Source: Dermanyssus gallinae (Eukaryota; Arthropoda; Arachnida; Mesostigmata; Dermanyssidae). From it: a stretch of 64,000 nt of DNA. Positions 46,376 to 59,860 of the stretch are shown here, piece after piece. The notes beneath the pieces were generated by a model. It ran no database searches. It saw only the letters and a list, made by a program, of their open reading frames with translations, and was not told where the DNA came from. The translations under genes and the position numbers were made by a program. Location of the stretch: NCBI GenBank assembly GCA_003439945.1, contig QVRM01005926.1, positions 1-64,000 of the forward strand. Direction: 5' to 3'. How positions within the stretch are numbered: the stretch's first letter is position 1; the number at the start of each line of letters is the position of its first letter.

Positions 46376-47116
46376 TGGCGATGTTATTGTTGTTGCTGTC
46401 CCTCTTGTTGTTGTTCTTGTTGTTGCTGTCCCTCTTGTTGTTGTTCTTGTTGTTTATGTTCCTATTGCTGTTGTTGTTGTTGCTCTTGTTGTTGCTGTTG
46501 ATGTCACTATTGCTTGTCGTGGAGTTGTCGTCATCACTATCATTGTATCACCAGCGGCGGCGGTTGTGGTGGTAGTTGTGGTATCGATGAACAGTACAGA
46601 AAGAAAGCAAACGCGCGAGAAAGAGACAGAAAGAGAGATGACGAAAGAAAATCGGAAAAATCGGAATGCACAAGGAGTTCGCGACGCTCGCGAACCTAGA
46701 GAGGAACTCTCTGTTCACATAGTGTGCGTGCGCTCTTTCGTGACACGACATCTTTCTTACTGTCTATATGTCTGTCTGTTGGCGTGAGCGCGATGTCCGA
46801 ACGGCGTCCGTTCGCCGTCTGCCCGTCTCTGTTCTCTGCTGTTTCTGTTGTTGTTGCTGTTGCTGTTCTGTTGTTGTTGTTGTTGTTGTTTCCGTTCTTG
46901 TTGTTGTTCCCGTTCTTGTTGTTCCTGTTGTTGTTGTTGTTGCTGTTTCTGTTGTTGTTGTTGTTGTTCCTGTTCCTGTCGTTGTTGCTGCTGTTCATGT
47001 TGATGTTGACGTTGTTGTCTCTATTGTGTCGTTGTTGTCTCTATTGTGTCGTTGTTGTTGCTATTTCTGTTGTTGTTGTTGTTGCTGCTGCTGCTGCCTG
47101 GGTTGCTGTTGTTGTG
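46376..47116. repeat. (GTT)n compound microsatellite clusters
   Basis: Two large blocks, 46380-46505 and 46843-47110, of GTT with GCT, CCT and TCT triplets. The first contains a direct repeat of GTTGCTGTCCCTCTTGTTGT. All frames here translate low-complexity Leu/Val/Cys or Asn/Thr/Gln. Confidence 0.9.
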
Positions 47117-49257
47117 TGATATATGACATATCTGCACGACCGCTAATTGTACGATCGCCTACGATGGCACGAGAGCATGGCGTCGCCATCATGTCTTCCA
47201 TATCTATCTACCGTTCGCGTTCGGCCACGATGCACCACGACGACGACGGCTGCTGCTGCGAAGACTGGCAAAACGTCAGCAGCAGCAGCAGGCAACCATG
47301 GACGAGATGGCAATTTCGTCCCCCTCATTGGCATCTCGCATATGACTATTTTGATCTATCGTGGCACATCGTGTGCCTCGTCTTGTTTTGCGCGTGTTTC
47401 GTTCGTCCACAGCCGGTCGCCGTCCAACGGGCCCCACCGCCATCATCTGTCGAACAGCGACACCGCAACAACAGCGACGGAAACCGAGCAAGGTAGTAGC
47501 GGCGTAGTGGCAAATTGCCATTGCCTTGCATTTGGCAAATCGTCGCGGGTTCGAGACCACTTTCGAGGACAACCGGCCATTCTTAAATTGGGCTTCATGG
47601 ATTCCAAGTTAGACAAGGTGAATGGTGGAGTAGACTCTAATCGGGCATGATCAGACAACGACAAAGAAAGAAAGAAAGAAACGGAGGGGCGGATTACAGA
47701 TGTGTTAATTAAACGAGATGGGGAATTACCATCTAACGCTATTATAAAATTATTATATTATAGTTCAGTAATTAATCTAGTTGTAGAAGCAGTGAGTCTG
47801 GCAGCTGTATAGTACGTAGTAAAACAACGTAGTAGCACCACCATGCAATTGCAGTAGTATTCGAAGTAAGTCGTCTAGGCAAAATCCGAAAAAAATCTCA
47901 TTCTCTAGCCCTCTAAAGTAGATCTAGACTGACTTAAGATGCAACAATTTCCCCACACAATTTTTTATAGACACACACACAGACACACAGACCGTGGGAA
48001 AAGTCCGAGCGTAGCTGGTCGGTGGTAAATATTGTATATAACTAACAATACTAAAGCAGTAGCCGCCGCCGTCGCCATTGTAGTAGGAAATATTGTCCGC
48101 AATGATGGAATAATTGGATTAAAAATAGCGTACCAAAATGGCTGTAACCTAAATGTACTCCATTTTAAACCATCCACTCGAGTATCGACGTAGCACCGTA
48201 TTAAATTCGGAGTAAACGTGGCGCTTGATATGATAGCATCATGATCAAAACGGCAATCATAGCGGCAGCTGACTAGGTTGGCTGACAGCTCGCCAACTTA
48301 AGCTCGAGAGGGGGCGATTCCTTTGTTGTTGTTGTTGTTGTTGTAGTACGATTGTTCGTATCCTTATGCCTATGTGCTTTTCGTGCAGCAATTCATTCAC
48401 AGCAAAGTCGCCTTCCGGTGTCAAGAATCCTCCAGCCGGCGCGAGGGGGGGAGGGGGGAGAGAGACTTTACTGTCGGAACAAGTGGGACGCTTTTGCCCG
48501 CTGGCATATGTATAGCATATGTACACGGAGACTTGTCATGCACGCATAGATGGGGACATTTTACCAGCAACGAACCCCCGGCGGCAGGCAACAACGTCGT
48601 AGATAGAAAGACAGGAAAACACCACTATGCTTCCGGTACAGACAGCCTTAACAGTACAACTGGCAGCATGCAATAGGAACATGGTGTTTGTTCAATCTGC
48701 GCGATTGAAGAAGACAACCATGTGATCAGAGCAGTCGTTCGCTATGAGCGCAATGCACGCACGTAGCCGCGGCAGGAACCGTAGTGATTCGATGCTTGCT
48801 AAACGGCCTGATTGAACGGTTGCAAAATCAACTTCTGCTGGTTTTTCGCCTCGCTAGTTTCTCTAGTAGTAACGGTTGGGCTTGGTTGTACCGTTAGGCG
48901 CTTACAACGTATTGCGCTACCACCGAAAGCATTCTAAGTCTCAAATTTATCGTTCAAGTCAAAGCCTTCATTATTGTACGTAAAAGTTTTTAAACTACAT
49001 CCATATTTTATATTAATCAAATATTGTATTAGAAATCCTTTACAAAATATAGTTAGTATAAAATCATAACGGAATCGGGGCAATCCAATACCTCGTAGTA
49101 ATTATACTGTTGACATCATTATTACTGAAAATAGTAACTTACTCATAAAAATATCCTTGTCAAAATAAGTATAAAAACGTGGATCCTTGTTCGCTCATTC
49201 GAGTACCTTCTTCTAAGGACGTCGACGACATTTCCAAGGACGACGAGTGCTGTAAGG
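47117..49257. other. No assignable gene
   Basis: GC-rich overlapping frames at 47140-47650 on both strands without recognisable domains, then AT-rich unique sequence with CA repeats (47972-47990) and GTT (48323-48345). Nothing can be named. Confidence 0.35.
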
Positions 49258-49582
49258 CGGCAGTTTGGCACTTCGGCTTGTGTAAGGAAAGTGAAGCTTC
49301 TGTTCACGAAGTAACAACTGTTCAGACCCAAAATAGACATCATTCGCAGAAAAAGGATCCGCGGTTGGCTCAATTGGAGGTGTGCGATAAAAAAAAGAAA
49401 TAATATATATATATATATATATATGAAACCTAAAAAGTCTTACGTTTAAATCACGCACCTCTAATTTTGCCAACCGCGGATCTTTTTTTCTGCGAATTAT
49501 GTCTATTTTTGGGCTTAAGGCGTTGTTACTTCGTGAACTGAACTTTCACTTTTCTTGCACAAGCATAAATGCCAATTCTGCC

Positions 49583-49583
<1 letters not shown>
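49258..49583. mobile_element. Foldback element with (TA)n centre, number 2
   Basis: Left arm 49258-49386 and right arm 49454-49583 are inverted copies of about 130 bp with scattered mismatches. Examples are CACGAAGTAACAAC on the left against GTTGTTACTTCGTG on the right, and GATCCGCGGTTGGC against GCCAACCGCGGATC. The centre holds (TA)n (about 49403-49424). A second pure (TA)n tract (49584-49643) begins exactly where the right arm ends. No protein is encoded with confidence. Confidence 0.85.

Positions 49584-49643
<60 letters not shown>
49584..49643. repeat. (TA)n microsatellite
   Basis: About 60 bp of TA directly abutting the right arm of foldback element 2. Confidence 0.95.
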
Positions 49644-49650
<7 letters not shown>

Positions 49651-49849
49651 GCATTTAATTGTTCTGACTTGCCAATCACATTTATGAGGCAAGGCTAGTG
49701 TGTACATCTCAAGTACTTTTGAGTATATCTGCGAATGCCTAAGCACGAAGGAGCGGGTGATCCCTCGTGTAGTTGCTCTTAGAAGAATGTCTGTTACAAT
49801 GTCTATCCTGCGTACACCAAAGTAACAGACGGTATTACACCCACCGCAC

Positions 49850-50130
49850 CAACCGGCAGTTTCACATCAAGTGAGATAGACAACTTGCAAAACTCATTTA
49901 TCGTACCATGTAAAGGACTTATATAAGTGGTCCGAGAGTACTTCCCTGTGGGTAATTGGAGGTAGCTTTCGTTTTCCAGACGGAGCATCGCCGTCCGAAA
50001 AATCTCCGGTACCATCGAAGCTTCAAGCAAACGACGAACAATTAAGCCCAGTAGGGTAACATCTCGATAGCCCGAGCTACACAGATGAAGGCTCTCCATC
50101 TGGTGTATTTGGATACTCCCCTCACTTGGA
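49850..50130 (-). pseudogene. LINE reverse transcriptase fragment
   Basis: A minus-strand frame reads NYPQGSTLGPLI, a stop, then VLYM, matching reverse transcriptase motif B (GVPQGSVLGPLLFLIY) of Jockey/CR1-like LINEs. Upstream in a neighbouring frame LGLIVRRLLEASMVPEIFRT and ENESYLQL fit the preceding spacer. Only this part of the enzyme is visible, with stops and frame changes. Confidence 0.5.
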
Positions 50131-50150
50131 TGAAGGCACTCCATCTGGTA

Positions 50151-50447
50151 ATTGTTTTAGATTGCAAGCCCTCTAAATGCTTCAACAGGTTTTCTAGTGC
50201 GGCTTTAAAATCATACAATAATACGATAGGACAAAAGAAGCCTCAGTCCTGAACTTCTTTAACCAAATCATCGTTGACATGGACAATGTCCAATAGCGAA
50301 TCGCTCTAATAGCTTACGCGTGTTGTTTTTAAACATATTCTTGTTGGAGCACGTACCGGCGCAGAAGTTCAGGGTTAAAGCTATATACAATTACTCTAGA
50401 TATTGCGCCTACCACCGCCTGCCAAAAAAGCGTGTAAGCAACACATG

Positions 50448-50478
<31 letters not shown>

Positions 50479-51393
50479 TGGTAAAGTCGGAGAAACACGC
50501 AAAGAAACGTTAGGTGCGCTACAAGGTGGCCGAAGCCTTCCTACCAGTCGCATCACGTCCGCGCAGTGGGATTAGTCGAAATAGCAGCAGCACACAACAT
50601 CAGCACTGGCTGCACTCATTGATCGGCCTGGACGATCTGGGCTGCGCCGATCTTCGGCGTATTCGGCCATGCCATCGTGGCCTGTCATCGACATCCCTCT
50701 CACGGTTGTTGTCGTCTCCGCCGCCGCCGCTTGGGCTTCACGACGAGGTGAATGAGGTTCGGAAAAGAGTGCTGAGGGGGAGGTTACGCGGTGCCGTCCG
50801 CAGCGAGGGGTGACGAGGATTTACTGAGGCGGTGTCTCTCCACGCTTCGTTGATCGATTCATCTGTTGTTGTTGCCAGCGGCCTGTAGGCTGGCTGCCTA
50901 CAGGACAGATCAGGCAAAAAGGGGAAGGGGACGCAGTGTCGTCGACAGTAACGAAAAATATTTAGGGGGGGGGGGGGGGGGCGTACAATAAAGTCAACTC
51001 ATTGACGAGAACAAATTAAGTCAAAGGTTGTGTGTTGAAGTTCCTCTGTTGGCTGTCGTCCTCACGATAGTCTCGCCGAATGTGATTGTCTGCGTTTGTG
51101 ACTCTGTGTTTAGTCTGTGCATTGGCTTGTCTCTTCTGCCGCCTAGATGAGCCGAGCTAGACGCGATCAAGCAGCAGACCTCATCTGCGCACCACTTCCG
51201 TCAAGCGCTTCAGTGCCTCAGGCGATTCGGCCTTCACGCCGGCTAACCGCCGTTATTTCGGTGGTTTGTTATTTTTTTTGTTGCCGTCGTCGCTGATATC
51301 ACTGTTGTTACTATTCCCTAAAGTTGTCATTGCTAATGTTGCTGCCAGCCTAATTGTTGTCGTTGCTGTTGTAATCATATATATATGCTGTAA

Positions 51394-51428
<35 letters not shown>

Positions 51429-52192
51429 AATGCTATTATGAGCACAATTGTTGTCAACACGATTACTGTTATTACTATTATGTATAATGATTATCATGAT
51501 GTTGGTGGTAATGGTTATCTAATTAGTTCATTATGGTTACTGTATATTATTTGTTTCGTTGCTACGATTACGCTGGTGGTGCGAATGGCGCGGCATCTTC
51601 TGGTCGCTTTAACCAGTGATACGTACCTCTGACGTACGGCCGCCCAAAAAGACACGGTTAGGGCCAAAGGAAAATCAAACTGAATTTCCCTTTTCTCTTC
51701 TCTCTCTCTCTCTCTCTCACTTGCTTTTACTCGATACTGCAATGCATTGTTTTCACGCCTATAGATTAGTACGACTTAGAGATTAGCTGACTTCGAAGTT
51801 AGCCTGTGACTTAGTTTCGACACGCAAGCCATGCTGCGACGCCGCCACACTGTCTGGCTCATAAGCGTTCACGAAGAATTACGAAGATTAGCGATTAGCA
51901 ACTTTATGCTGTAATATCCACGCGTCTGCACGCGTTGACCGACATGCAGGTTCGGTTTGACGTGACACACTTTCCTACGGCGCGCATCCTACTCGCCTTG
52001 TCTCTTGCCTTGTCTGAGAGAAGTCGTTTTGTTTAGGAGACAGATTCATTCTTTAGGCTGGCTTTATACGGCTGCCAGCCAACATTAAGCTCATAAACAG
52101 TAGACACAACGCCAACTTCAATTGTGTTTTTATCTTTAAGATGATGTACAGGTATTTACAGCGCAGTTGCTGGACTGTTGTTTTTTATCAAC

Positions 52193-52235
<43 letters not shown>

Positions 52236-53819
52236 GACCATTTAGTGACAGCATTAGACCAAATTGGAAATTTTCTGTTTCAATTTGGTGCACTTTTATA
52301 ATGCATTGTATTGAATCATTTGGCGTGCATCGCAACATTCTACAAAGATATTTGTTTTGCCAGCACGAAAAGAGCCCGTTCTTCTTGTTCTTTCTCAAAC
52401 CTCCGCACTTGCTCAATAAATAACCAGATTTGCACATCGTTTAGGTGGGCGCTGCAGCAGCAAGCCAACAAATTCGATATACCGAGATTTCGAGTTTCTG
52501 GCCCACCAAGAAGGAACTTTCGACACCTTTGTTTCTGGTCGGCTGCAACGCATGCCGGTCACACAATCAATGGTAGTCATAGTCAGCAGCCTGCATGGTA
52601 ATCCTCCACCTCTCTCAGGGGCTGGACTTCGCCAGGTTGCTGGATATGTCGACATTACATCGGACCGAGAGGAAACGAATCAATCAAGTAGCACCATTTG
52701 TTCTTCGCAAGTTAAAACAAAAACGCCAAAAGTTACGTGGCGTTCCGGCGTTTGTGTTCTTTTTGCGCGCAAAATCCCTATCTCTTCCATTGAGAGAGTT
52801 GCGTAAACACGACGCAGGACAACGACGACGGCACCGCCGCCACTCGCGATAATCTGTCAATGCCGCATGCTTGTTTATTCGTGGCGTGCGGACCTATGCT
52901 GTGGTTGTTGTTGTTGTCTGCCGCTCGATAATGATGTCGGATGACCTGCACGATCTGCCTGCCCTACTCCTTGACCGCTGCTGCCGGCTGTTTTTGGACT
53001 TTGCTGGTGGACCGACGATTATCGACCGTTTCATACGAACGACCGTTCTGATCTGTGCACCAAGAAAAGTAGCCGACCCAACGTGGCCGTATGCCATCAG
53101 CGTACGCCACCGAATTTTGCCGCGGGCCTATCTCGTCTTCTGCACATGCACAGCACTCGGGTAGGCGATTTTTCAGGCGGAGACGTTCAGCTGAGTATCT
53201 GAGTAGCCTAGATGTAGCCCTGTTGTTGTCTACAACCGGTAACGCTTCGGAAAGCGTCCCAAGCTACGGACTTGCCTCTGATCCCCCACCGGCAAATAGA
53301 TCCCATCGGTTTTGGAAGGACCTGTCCCCCTTCCCATGGTCGAGTAGGCTATTCGGATCTATTCGTTGAAAAACTTCAAGCAAACAAGGAAGCATAGCCA
53401 AACATATAACATAAAGCTTTTATATATGCATAAGCCAAGAAAGGTTTTGGCCTCGTGCGATATTTCAGGGAAACCTTTATAGAAGTCTATCCTGGCCTAA
53501 AATTCCTAAACATGACTCCAAAATAGTACCTTACGTTTAGTAGTACGTTGCCGCGTTTCCGAACACAGACACTCAGCTAAACAATTCGTTTCTCTTAATG
53601 CTTTGACGCTGTGACGATTCGGGGTAGTACACAAATGTAAATTGTAAAATATAGTAAAACTAAATATTAAACAAAGATCACACACACACACACTGGGAGT
53701 GACCACTTAACCCAAAAATGTCTGCAATTGAAACTTATTAACAAACCAATGTAGACCATGACAGTGAATAATTCATTTACAAAATATTAAACATTTAATT
53801 TGGTGGTGGCAATATATCA

Positions 53820-53888
<69 letters not shown>

Positions 53889-54076
53889 AACAAGGACGTC
53901 CTTAAATATGCCAAGGCTTGGACTACTTCAACATAATCATATGACCCGTTACGGCATTGCTGCGTTAGACATAAGGAGAAAATGTTTGGCATAAGAATTC
54001 CTCGGCACGCCAAAGTTGTATATTTATAATTCAAGATACGTGGAATTCTAAAACGGCTTGGATATGCATGCGTATG

Positions 54077-54129
<53 letters not shown>

Positions 54130-54246
54130 TCGAGGAAAGACTCTAGCTTGCCTGTAGCAAACCATCTACATAATTAAAGTTAAGTTAAAATTTAATCTTA
54201 AACGCGACTCACTGCGTTATCATATGCAATATATATTTTGAGCATA

Positions 54247-54248
<2 letters not shown>
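50151..54248. other. No recognisable gene; microsatellites
   Basis: Contains (TA)n at 50448-50480, 51378-51425, 52195-52231, 53824-53885 and 54079-54125, a run of about 17 G at 50965-50981, and GC-richer stretches at 50515-50815 and 52870-53370 with open frames but no domains. No RNA genes seen. Confidence 0.4.

Positions 54249-54283
<35 letters not shown>
54249..54283. repeat. (AT)n microsatellite
   Basis: A pure AT tract that ends at the left arm of foldback element 3. Confidence 0.9.
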
Positions 54284-54284
<1 letters not shown>

Positions 54285-54542
54285 TGTACAACCGACATCG
54301 TTTTGTTTATGATATTAACATCTACAGCCATACTTTATGACTATTACTGAGTACGTGAAATAGAAGCGTTGCTCATTATCTTGTTATGCCATTCCGTGGT
54401 GATATATATGTATATATATAGTTTAGGCTATAAGGGACCACAACGGCATGGCATAGTACGGTACAGAGCAACGCCCGTATTTCACACGCTCGACGATGGT
54501 TATAGACCTTAATATTCTAGGCATAAATATATCGGTTGTACA
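54285..54542. mobile_element. Foldback element with TA-rich centre, number 3
   Basis: Left arm 54285-54401 and right arm 54435-54542 are diverged inverted copies: TGTACAACCGA pairs with TCGGTTGTACA at the outer ends, and GAAGCGTTGCTC with GAGCAACGCCC, GTTATGCCATTCCGTGGT with ACCACAACGGCATGGCATA further in. The centre (54402-54434) is mainly TATA with a short GC spacer, and (AT)n abuts the left arm. It is the most diverged of the three such elements. Confidence 0.75.
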
Positions 54543-54795
54543 CGGTAGCGCATGACGGCCCGTTTAAGATAAAGTTTGAGCATTGTTTAACATGATGCGT
54601 AGGCTTTCTACAAGCAATCGAGTGGTCTCTCGGATCAATTTTATGTGGGAAGTACTGCTTATTTTCTGCTGGTTTTTTGTCTTGAACACAAACAAATTAA
54701 TTTTCGTCAATTTGCTGACCATGAATATCCAGTCTGCTGATCAAATCAATGTCACGCAATGAAAAACAAAACCCAATGCAAAAGTAAAGAATGCC

Positions 54796-54862
<67 letters not shown>

Positions 54863-56092
54863 TATTCGCACCAACCTATAACATTTTATCATAGCCTTTA
54901 TCATCAAATAATCGTGTGCACATTGGTTTTGATATATATATATATATATATATATATCATATATTGATTTATATACATCTGTATCAGTAAATTTAGTGCA
55001 TTCCGCTAGCACATTCCTGATAATTTACTTGCAGAGCAAGCTGTTTCTCGCTCGGGCTACCGTGGTAGAGATGTGTAGTGTAGTAATGTAGTGCTTATTC
55101 TCAGTTTCCACTTATTCCCATATTATTATTACGTTTATAAGGAGGACGCAATTTCCCCCAGTATCCGGTCCGAATTGCCCCCATTTAGCATCACTTCTGT
55201 AATGAAAAATGCGTTTCAAATGAAAACGCTGTGTCGACGAGTAAGGTGCCCACGTTCCGTACCTGATTTGACCTGCTTGGCCAAAGGGCAGCATCTACCG
55301 AGTGCAAATTCAGTGCAAATTTGTAGGATGGCGGCGGCCTGAATGCTTCTAGGTGGTATTGGTTGATCGTACAGTATGGCCCTGTAGCAGGGCGACTTAG
55401 TCGTTCTTAGATATGACAGTAGGCTTTCTTATATGTGGCGTCCTTGCTGAGCATATACTATATACCTGTCGTGGAAAGTGTTGCAATATTGTTATGTCAT
55501 TTTGTCATCACCGACGCTTCGCCCCTCTTCCTATCTAAAATGGTTGTTCCTATATTGATGTAATTAAATTTAATTTTTGTTTATAGTAAGTGTTAGTTAA
55601 CCGCAGCGAGCTTTCCAGGTTCTCTAAGCCACGTTACCAATTGGCATTACTTTGTCCTCGTGTTGGCCACCGCCATAACAGTACCCTGTTAGACATCGAT
55701 GAAACGGAGCGTGCAGAAATAAACTGCAGTATCTCTCCAGTTTCTAGCTACGGTGAAAAGTCTATTTGACTCATTTTGTGACATCTGAGCGATGAGGGGT
55801 TCTGGCATGTTGTGCACTTCTAAAGCGAGAGACGCAAAATCTTGCTTGGACCGTCGTTATGTTTATTGTTCTTTAGGCGCGATTGATATCATGTCTTCCA
55901 AAGACTCTGAGAATGTAGATGTTATGATTTGTGATACTTCATTATTGACTAAACTTATTTTATGGCTGCTCGTGACTGACAGCAAATCACGTTTATTCTA
56001 TTAAGTAATATCTATATTGTTTTTGAATGAAATCTAAAGCATTGTATTATGCAGTTTCTATAATAAACCACGTTTTGAATTTCGAATCTTGA

Positions 56093-56130
<38 letters not shown>

Positions 56131-58601
56131 AAGTTGGACATCATAATCTGTGAACCAGTACACCTGCCTGTGGTAACAAAACAACGATAATCGTTCCCGT
56201 TAAGGCGCGCTTGTTTATGATTGCTGAGTTGGTCAGTGTTATCTGCGTCATAAACTTTCTTTCTGCAACGACAATAGCACGAGGGCCGCCATTCATGGCG
56301 TCTCTTCTCAGCAAGTTACTGCCTTACAAAAACAGCTACCGGTAACAGTAAAAACAAGAATATCACGTAAAAACCAAAATAAACGGTACTTCTCATTGTT
56401 CAATCATCAATGTTCACTGTTAGTGCTGCTCTTGTTTTGGCATTAAATTGTGTGGAAACCGCGTTAAAATGTGTTTACAATAGCAGCAACAACAACAACA
56501 AAAGCAACTCCATAGGAGGCCAGACGAACAGCGTCATCCACAGGAAGAGGCGTATTGCTACTACAAAGCCGTTCGTTTGCTTGAGGTTGTCTCGTCAACT
56601 GGAAAAGCCGTCCAAGGGTTCCTTTTCCCTCACCGCCCACCCCCGCCTCTCTCTCTCTCGCGGGCTCTCTCTCCCTGTTTCTTGATCTCCTTGTTTCAGT
56701 GTAGTTGTTGTTGTTGCTGTTTAGCGTCCATTGTCTACTCACTGCTCTCCCCTCCCCCCCTCTCTGCTTCTCTCGCCTTTCTAGCGCCAACATCATGCCA
56801 AGTGTATCGATTGTGCGTATCTGTCTATCTGGCTGTCCGTTCGCGCGGCTGCGATCGAGCAGCTGGTCAACCACGACACGTAATGCCACACAATTCCGCC
56901 CACCGCGGCCACGCCACTACTACTACTACTATGTAAAACTACAATCTACTTCAACTATGTAAAATAACACAAAACAATCACCAACCAACAATAACCCTCA
57001 ACATCGCACAACGCACTCCGTAACGTAACATAACAGACACACAACACACAGTGGCAACAACAGCAACAACAACAACAACATCGACGAGAGAAGCGACGTC
57101 GTCAAGCGCAACAACGCAAAGAAAAAGATTGAGGGTTACAGAGCAGAGATCGAGGGTTGCAGCTAGGAGAAACAGAGCAAACGAGGAGCAAACGAGGCCG
57201 AGGCAAGGTGATGTCCTCGACCGCGTTCAGATCAGGACCTGAGCGATCAAGCAAGCACATAGGCAGATCAACCAAGCGGCTGACAACTGACGACCGGCAG
57301 GTTGAGCGGACGTCTGGGCGGCCAAGCGGGCGGCCCTCCGCCGGTCGGAAGACGCCTCCACCCTCCGTTTCATGACAACGACCTAATCGACGCCACCGCC
57401 GCCGACCGCCGTCGGATGGCGTCGTCGACGTTCACTGCTGTCCACACAGCATCATAGTGGGCTGTCCTCAATGACGTACAGCGATATACGACTCTCCCAC
57501 TCGAACGCTTTCACTCTTGCTCTCTTGCCTGCTTGCTCTGTCTCGTTCTTCCTCCCTCTTCCCCGCCAAGTAAGTTTCTCGGTGAGCGTATTGACAGCCG
57601 ACAATTGATTGGCCTGCCAATACTGCTGCATGCAACAGTTAGTTGCTCCCACTAGATCTACCGCATCGGCATCGGTTTCTTTTTGATGTGTTTGAATGTT
57701 GCTGTTGCTGCGGTTGTCGTTATTACACCGTCTACAACTAGTGACGGTGGAAGGTTGACTACTGCAACTTTGACGACAATTTCTCGGCCAAGCACTCCCA
57801 ACTCCCCAGACGAACGACGAACAACTTTCGTAAGTACATTTTTCGTTCGGTTTCTTCTACGACTTCTGTTGCTACCACCACCACCACCACTACCACTACC
57901 ACAGCGCACAGTACAGCATACTAGGCAAAACAACAACAGCAGCAGCAGCGATAACAGCAACAGCAAAGTTGACGACGACGACGACAGCAACAATGGCAAC
58001 AACAAGTCGCAGTAAGTCACGACAACAACAATCAGAACCGCAACAACAACAATAACAACAACAGTAACAGTAGCAGCAGCAGGAACAATAGCAACAGCAT
58101 GAACATCCACACCAACAACAATAGCAACAAGTTACGGTAAATGTAATGGTGACAATGTGACCGCCAGCGGCAAGTGACACAACAACGCTGCCCCCTGCAG
58201 CTCCACTTGCCGACGTGAGTATGTCCATAGTTTGTTTAAAGTATATCTAACCATATGTAGTACTACTACATTGTGACTGCATTGAGAGACCGTTCCTCAA
58301 TACCGTTACGAGCCCATTACATACTAGTCCTGTTACTTAGTCTAGCCGCAACTGACGGCTGCCTATTCCTGCTACAGCCACCATCGCTACGGTTAGAACT
58401 GATGCTGCTGCTGGATAACATTGAGTTTATAACAATTTATAACAGTGAGTAGAACAAGGGCTACTATAATACTCTACAATACTACAATACTGTTTCTACA
58501 ATACTAGGTACCACCACGATGCTGTTAACAGGATGGAATGGCGGAGATTTCAAGCACACACACACACGCACGGGCGTATATATATATATTGGATATATAT
58601 T

Positions 58602-58677
<76 letters not shown>

Positions 58678-58690
58678 CATATACATATAA
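54543..58690. other. No recognisable gene; microsatellites
   Basis: Holds (TA)n at 54798-54856, 54930-54957, 56097-56127 and 58590-58672, CAA/ACA runs at 57050-57085 and 57940-58130, and CT-rich DNA at 56640-56780. A plus-strand frame at 57683-58015 is mostly repeat translation. No gene recognised. Confidence 0.4.
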
Positions 58691-58735
58691 ACGACTGGAT
58701 ACCAAAATGGCAAACGCCATTTGGTGTTCAGTCGT
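58691..58735. other. Imperfect 20-bp hairpin between (TA)n tracts
   Basis: ACGACTGGATACCAAAATGG (from 58691) and CCATTTGGTGTTCAGTCGT (to 58735) are inverted with one bulge and a few mismatches around a short loop. (TA)n tracts lie on both sides (58590-58672 and 58764-58852). It looks like a miniature of the TA-associated foldback elements. Confidence 0.7.
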
Positions 58736-58763
58736 TTCGGGGTGTCAGCATGGGAAATGGTAA

Positions 58764-58765
58764 TA

Positions 58766-58852
<87 letters not shown>
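58764..58852. repeat. (TA)n microsatellite
   Basis: About 90 bp of TA with one early TGTA interruption. Confidence 0.95.
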
Positions 58853-58856
<4 letters not shown>

Positions 58857-58999
58857 CTTTTTAACGTATAAGGGAACGGCCACTACTGCATCAGCCGGTA
58901 AGCTCCGCATTTTAGCGCCGAATGCTAAGTCGTTGTCTGAGAAAGCGGAGAAATAAAACATTTAAGAGTGACAATGGGTGGGGGTGTTTTGCTGTGCGC

Positions 59000-59860
59000 A
59001 TTTTGAAAAGATTGCAACGAACATCATCGGAACATCTTTACTATACCCGGCAAGGACTCAGTTAACAAACGGACGCCGAAAAGTTGTTTGCCAAGTTCCG
59101 TGGTTACGATTTTAGCCTGAACGATGAACCAAGGTCCAGTCGGCCCACTTTGATGGAAGAGGCCGTTCTGCGCTTCAAGATATAAGAAAATCCAAGGACT
59201 ACCACTCAAAAAGTTGCTGAAGTTGGCCAAGCAACCGTTATCAGGACGCTCTAAAAACTTTGAATGGCATGTTTGTGAGTGAGGTCCTCGCAAATCAGCT
59301 CTCTCCTTAATCGCCAACGCAAAGCTTCGTTCTTGGATTATTAAGTAATTTGCGACGAAAAAATGTCTTCTACGAGACTGTGCGCAGACAAAAATTCTAG
59401 TCCGATCAAATCCGCATCATTCGACGATCAACACGAGCTTCTACCGCTAATAACTCTAACGAGTTCAAGAAAAATTTACTCAAAGTCGCCCACAACTCGT
59501 GAGCAGAAAAGAGTTCATCGTTCATTAGAACAATGCACGACGCCATGTGAGTAACACCAGCCTCAAAAAAAATGCACGACCTTTGCTGGGTCTTTATTGA
59601 TTTCCCACCACACTCTTCGGACGAGCACCTTCAGACTATCACTTATTCTGGTCTGAAAACTTTTTGACTCGAAAAAAGTCAAGTCTTTCGAGGACGTCCA
59701 AGATGAGTTGTACTACTTCTTCGTCTCCCTAAAACAAGGTTTACAAAAGAGGAATCGAAAAGCTAGTTGATCGTCGGTATGATATCATTGAAAGAGATGG
59801 AGATTATATTGATGAAAAAATACAGTCGCATGTTGTTGCAAAAGTATGTTTTCGCTTTAG
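59000..59860 (+). pseudogene. mariner transposase relic with central deletion
   Basis: The plus strand preserves both ends of a mariner transposase. The N-terminal region has KLFAKFRGYDFSLNDEPRSG then RPTLMEEAVL, ENPRTTTQKVAEVGQATVIR and TLKLW-like residues (helix-turn-helix domain). The C-terminal region has APSDYHLFWSENFLT (last catalytic Asp block), FEDVQDELYYFFVSLK and RGIEKLVDRRYDIIERDGDY at about 59754-59813. Between about 59350 and 59600 the catalytic core is mostly lost or unrecognisable. The copy has several stops and frame changes. It is more similar to the irritans-type mariners than the relic at 23950-24690, so these are different lineages. Terminal repeats were not found. Confidence 0.75.

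Noticed and set aside
46724..47650. Plus-strand frames of up to 242 codons
   Set aside because: The N-terminal halves are translations of (GTT)n. The remainders overlap in different frames and on the other strand with equal openness.
52552..53369. Overlapping plus-strand frames of 84-97 codons
   Set aside because: No recognisable domain or conserved motif, and the frames shift repeatedly. Not enough to call a gene or a transposon.
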